In this document: positions 61,060 to 64,000 of the stretch, one piece after another
Position numbering within the stretch: position 1 is the first letter of the stretch
Layout: each line of letters starts with the position of its first letter
Assembly: GCA_902798975.1 (NCBI GenBank)
Contig: CADBYT010000001.1
Span: 1-64,000, forward strand
Direction of reading: 5' to 3'
Length of the DNA: 64,000 nucleotides
From: an uncultured Bacteroidia bacterium
Lineage (GTDB): Bacteria > Bacteroidota > Bacteroidia > Bacteroidales > UBA932
The notes under the pieces: model-generated
The model's input: the letters and a program-made list of their open reading frames with translations, nothing else
The model's database searches: none
Told to the model about the DNA's origin: nothing
Made by a program: the position numbers and the translations under genes

Positions 61060-61955
61060 TGAGACACCTGAAGTTATTCTGCACATTGATGACGGCGCTG
61101 CTCGCCGCCTTCCTGTGCTTGAATGCTTCAGCCCAGTTCAAGGAGCAGGCCTTCACCCAGCAGTACAACGACGACCCCGCTTCGGCCTCGGACAGCACCG
61201 ACGTCCTGTTCTCCTTCAAGGAGTATTTCGGCGGACTCAGCCACAAGCAGGAGATCCGCATCGGCACGATGACCGCGGGCTCCGCCCTCATCATCGGCGG
61301 TTCCCAGATCTACAACAAGCAGACCTGGAAACTCCCCATCGTGTACGGCGCCATCGGCGGCAGCCTGGGCGCCGGCATCTATTTCAACGCCACCGGCAAC
61401 AAGGAAGTGGCCAAATACTGCTTCATCGGCGCCGGATTCGCCTATTGGGCCACGCTGATGGACGGCGTGCTCAATTACAAACCCAGCATTTACCCGCATC
61501 CGGGCAAGGCCACGCTCTTCTCGATCCTGGTCCCGGGTCTCGGACAGATCTACAACCGGGAATACTGGAAACTGCCCATCTACCTGGGCGCCATCGGCTT
61601 TGCCTTCCATCTATATTCCGACTTCCAGGTCAACTACGCGCGTTTCCGCGACATCTACATCGCGGCCAACGATCCCGAAGCGCATTACGACGGCCCCATC
61701 ACGGCCGACCAGGCGCTCTACTACCGGAATGTTTACCGGCGCTACCGGGATTACTCCATCCTGGCCATCGCCGTATTATATTTGCTTCAGGTCATCGATG
61801 CCAACGTCTTTTCGTACATGCACAATTTCGAAGTGGACGACGATATCGCCCTGAAGGTCGCCCCGGCCGTCATCATGCCGGAGCGGCAGTACGCCTCCAT
61901 CAATCCCGTTTCCCAGCCGGCCGCCTTGGGCTTTCGGCTGGGCATAAGTTTTTGA
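61059..61955 (+). CDS. DUF5683-family membrane protein
   Basis: A 298-residue protein with a signal peptide (LMTALLAAFLCLNASAQ) and several hydrophobic segments (YGAIGGSLGAGIYFNA, PGKATLFSILVPGLGQIYNR). The PGLGQIYNREYWKLP segment is the hallmark of DUF5683, usually encoded next to parB in Bacteroidota. Function is unknown; the constant link with parAB and the downstream transglycosylase suggests a cell-envelope role. Confidence 0.85.
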   Translation: MRHLKLFCTLMTALLAAFLCLNASAQFKEQAFTQQYNDDPASASDSTDVLFSFKEYFGGLSHKQEIRIGTMTAGSALIIGGSQIYNKQTWKLPIVYGAIGGSLGAGIYFNATGNKEVAKYCFIGAGFAYWATLMDGVLNYKPSIYPHPGKATLFSILVPGLGQIYNREYWKLPIYLGAIGFAFHLYSDFQVNYARFRDIYIAANDPEAHYDGPITADQALYYRNVYRRYRDYSILAIAVLYLLQVIDANVFSYMHNFEVDDDIALKVAPAVIMPERQYASINPVSQPAALGFRLGISF

Positions 61956-61957
61956 CA

Positions 61958-63688
61958 ATGAAAAGATTAGTTAGTATATTCATCCTACTGTCCGCCCTGG
62001 CCTTCCCCCTGGGCGCACAATCGGAAACCGTCGTGATGTCGTCCGCCGAGACGTCCGCCGAAACCACGGAAGAAGGTGAAGTGCAAGCGCCGCCGAAGAA
62101 AACTTTCCGCGAGCGCATGAACGAGTTGTTCGGAGGCAACAAGAAACAGATCCAGGAAGAGAACGAGGTGCTGCGCGGCGAACTGGATTCGCTGCAGCTC
62201 CTGCTGGACCATTATCGCGGGCAGGCCGCCCTCGACGAGCAGGAAATCGCCGCCCTCGAGAAGGAAATGGAGGAGAACGGCTTCGAGTACACGACCGAGT
62301 CCACCGACAGCCTGCTGCATCTCTGGTACAAGAATACGCTGATCAGCGACTTCGACGCCGTCAACGAGTACAACATGGACTCCGTCCGTTTCTCGTCGAA
62401 CGTCTCCGATACCGAGATGATGCGCCGCCTGTCGGCCATGAATTCATTCATCACGCTGCCGTACAACGACATTGTCAAGAACTACATCATACTCTATTCC
62501 GAGCGCATGCCCTCCAGAATGGGTCGTGTGCTGGGCCTGAGTACCTATTATTTCCCGATTTTCGAGGACATCCTGCTCCGCTACGGCCTGCCGCAGGAAC
62601 TCAAGTACATGGCCATCATCGAATCGATGCTGAACCCGGTGGCGACGTCCGTCGCCGGCGCGCGCGGCATCTGGCAGTTCATGTATCAGACCGGCACCGG
62701 CTATGGCCTGGAGATCAATTCCTTCGTGGATGAGCGTCTGGATGTGGAGAAGGCCGTGGATGCCGCCGCGCGCTATCTGCGCGACGCCTACCGCACCTTC
62801 GGCGACTGGGCGCTGGCCATCAGTTCCTACAACTGCGGCGCCGGCAATGTATCCAAGGCCATCCGCCGTGCGGACGGCAAGCGCGATTTCTGGAGCATCT
62901 ATCCCTACCTGCCCAAGGAGACGCGCGGCTACGTGCCCGCCTTCGTGGGCGCCATGTACGCCATGACTTATTACCGCGAATACGGCATCGTGCCGCAGAA
63001 GATGGGCATGCCGGCCCAGACGGATACCTTCATGATCCGCCGCAACCTGCATTTCGACCAGATCGAGGCCGTGGTGGGCGTGCCGAAGGAGGATCTGCAG
63101 AACCTGAACCCGCAGTATATCAACAATATCATCCCGGGCAACAGCCATCCCTATGTCCTGAAGCTCCCGTACACCTGGACGGCCAGCTTCCTGGAGGCCA
63201 ACCGCGATTCGCTCTATGCCTACAAGGCGGACTCCCTGCTCACCGGCAAGGTCCTGAAGGAACAGGGTTCCGGCAGCAAGTCCGGCGGCAAGTCGACCGG
63301 CAAATCCGGCAGCAGCAGCACGCAGCAGCGCATCGCCTACAAAGTCAAGAGCGGGGATTACCTGGGCAAGATCGCCTCGAAGTACGGCGTCACCATCAAC
63401 CAGATCAAGAGCTGGAACAACCTGAAATCCAACAGCATCCAGATTGGTCAGACGCTCTACATCTACAAGAACGGCGGTCCGACGATCTCGCAGGGGAGTA
63501 CGGGCGGCAGCTCCTCTTCGAACAGCAGCAAACCGAAGACGGTCATTTATACCGTCAAGTCCGGCGATTCGCTTTCCAAGATCGCCAGCAAGTACAAAGG
63601 CGTCAGCGTCGACGACATCAAGAAGGCCAACGGCCTGAAGTCCGACGCCATCCGCGCCGGCCAGAAGCTCACGATTCCGCAGAAATAG
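61958..63688 (+). CDS. MltD-like lytic transglycosylase with two LysM domains
   Basis: A 576-residue exported protein. The signal peptide is LVSIFILLSALAFPLGAQ, followed by a coiled-coil-like region (KQIQEENEVLRGELDSLQLL). The SLT domain has the catalytic Glu in AIIESMLNPVA, GARGIWQFM and ISSYNCGAGNV. A Ser/Gly-rich linker and two LysM repeats (IAYKVKSGDYLGKIASKYGV and VIYTVKSGDSLSKIASKY) end the protein. It cleaves glycan strands of peptidoglycan. The ATG at 61958 lies 2 bp after the DUF5683 stop. Confidence 0.93.
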   Translation: MKRLVSIFILLSALAFPLGAQSETVVMSSAETSAETTEEGEVQAPPKKTFRERMNELFGGNKKQIQEENEVLRGELDSLQLLLDHYRGQAALDEQEIAALEKEMEENGFEYTTESTDSLLHLWYKNTLISDFDAVNEYNMDSVRFSSNVSDTEMMRRLSAMNSFITLPYNDIVKNYIILYSERMPSRMGRVLGLSTYYFPIFEDILLRYGLPQELKYMAIIESMLNPVATSVAGARGIWQFMYQTGTGYGLEINSFVDERLDVEKAVDAAARYLRDAYRTFGDWALAISSYNCGAGNVSKAIRRADGKRDFWSIYPYLPKETRGYVPAFVGAMYAMTYYREYGIVPQKMGMPAQTDTFMIRRNLHFDQIEAVVGVPKEDLQNLNPQYINNIIPGNSHPYVLKLPYTWTASFLEANRDSLYAYKADSLLTGKVLKEQGSGSKSGGKSTGKSGSSSTQQRIAYKVKSGDYLGKIASKYGVTINQIKSWNNLKSNSIQIGQTLYIYKNGGPTISQGSTGGSSSSNSSKPKTVIYTVKSGDSLSKIASKYKGVSVDDIKKANGLKSDAIRAGQKLTIPQK

Positions 63689-63709
63689 TCTTCCCCGGCC
63701 CTTCCCTTT

Positions 63710-63773
63710 GTCATCCCCGGCTCCGACCGGGGATCTGCTTTCACCGTCATGGCCGACCTGATCGGCCATCTCC
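63710..63773. repeat. Two palindromic elements after the transglycosylase gene
   Basis: GTCATCCCCGGCTCCGACC, then GGGGATCT at 63710-63736, and CGTCATGGCCGACC, then TCGGCCATCTCC at 63745-63773. Both are in the same orientation. Confidence 0.8.
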
Positions 63774-64000
63774 TTCTCCGCCAGCCTTCCCTCGCGGACG
63801 GACGGAAATTATTTTTCGGGCAAGTTTGCCGAAAAACCAATTTCCGCTCCGCCCTCCACAACGCCCCCGCACGGCCGGCAAATCTCTGCCACCCGCCAGG
63901 ATTTCCCGGCAAAACCTGCCCAGTCCCCTCAAATAATAGGGGACCGGCCAGAAAATACGGCCTATTTCTGCCCGAAAAAGGCATATTTGCTCCTGGTGAA
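63774..64000. other. Noncoding tail of the window with one hairpin
   Basis: No gene is supported. GTCCCCT (63923-63929) pairs with AGGGGAC (63938-63944) around an 8-nt AT-rich loop. Motifs CCGGCAAA and GGCC/CGGCC recur nearby. It may be the start of another intergenic or a gene beyond the edge. Confidence 0.4.

Noticed and set aside
63250-63540. Tandem repeat or CRISPR-like region in the transglycosylase gene
   Set aside because: It encodes Ser/Gly linkers and LysM repeats in a continuous frame; there are no regularly spaced identical repeats.

Overview
The window looks like chromosome from a high-GC member of the Bacteroidales. The evidence is Bacteroidota-type promoters (a TAnnTTTG -7 box, sometimes with a TTTG or TTG -33 box about 19-20 nt upstream), almost no Shine-Dalgarno sequences, the succinyl-type arginine gene cluster with an N-succinylornithine carbamoyltransferase-like ArgF', a fimbrillin lipoprotein with a small companion peptide, SDR-type threonine dehydrogenase next to kbl, a zinc-site-less Tgt, and the hpt/adk/obgE and parA/parB/DUF5683/LysM-transglycosylase neighbourhoods. 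I cannot name a genus.

Layout. 1-1.4 kb: the end of an accessory segment (a gene tail, one unknown gene, six copies of a 16-bp motif) abutting a tRNA-Phe gene. 1.5-16.5 kb, minus strand: one long, tightly overlapping run from a cytosolic 5'-nucleotidase-like protein through a GNAT enzyme, argG-C-D-F'-B-E-H, carA-carB and an EamA transporter; carbamoyl phosphate synthesis and arginine synthesis sit in one transcription unit. 16.6-18.3 kb: a nitroreductase-like gene broken by deletion and a PatB-type aminotransferase. 18.4-25 kb, plus strand: an outer-membrane porin-like protein followed by a potABCD-type polyamine ABC importer with two tandem substrate-binding lipoproteins. 25-27.2 kb: divergent tdh/kbl for threonine catabolism. 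27.3-30.7 kb: SprT-like protease, fimbrillin, Fic protein, a candidate small RNA and a 37-aa membrane peptide.

30.7-43.5 kb is an accessory island, visibly AT-richer over about 32.8-38.1 kb. Its core is a co-directional run of nuclease-like genes: a PD-(D/E)xK-DUF2075 helicase, an HNH protein, a HIT hydrolase, a CoiA-like protein with an unusual C-terminal domain, a GIY-YIG protein and two unknown proteins. An Rpn-type nuclease, a HicB-like regulator, a winged-helix AlkZ/YcaQ-like protein, a deoxyribosyltransferase-like protein and several small proteins follow. 43.5-64 kb returns to housekeeping genes (nupG-like, tgt, lptF/G, dut, murF, hpt-adk fusion, Na/Pi symporter, PagL-like deacylase, obgE, a lipid kinase, parAB, mltD-like). 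These are interrupted by a lone reverse transcriptase with a YSDD active site, whose 145-nt upstream region folds into several hairpins bracketed by a perfect 11-bp inverted repeat.

A family of about 28-bp palindromic elements (arms such as GAGATGCCCG/CGGGCATGACG or GATTCGCCGG/CCGGCGAATGACG) occurs at least 15 times. It often lies exactly at stop codons, and it is translated in frame inside the EamA transporter and MurF. The most interesting leads are the reverse transcriptase with its structured leader, the nuclease cassette, and these palindromic elements.
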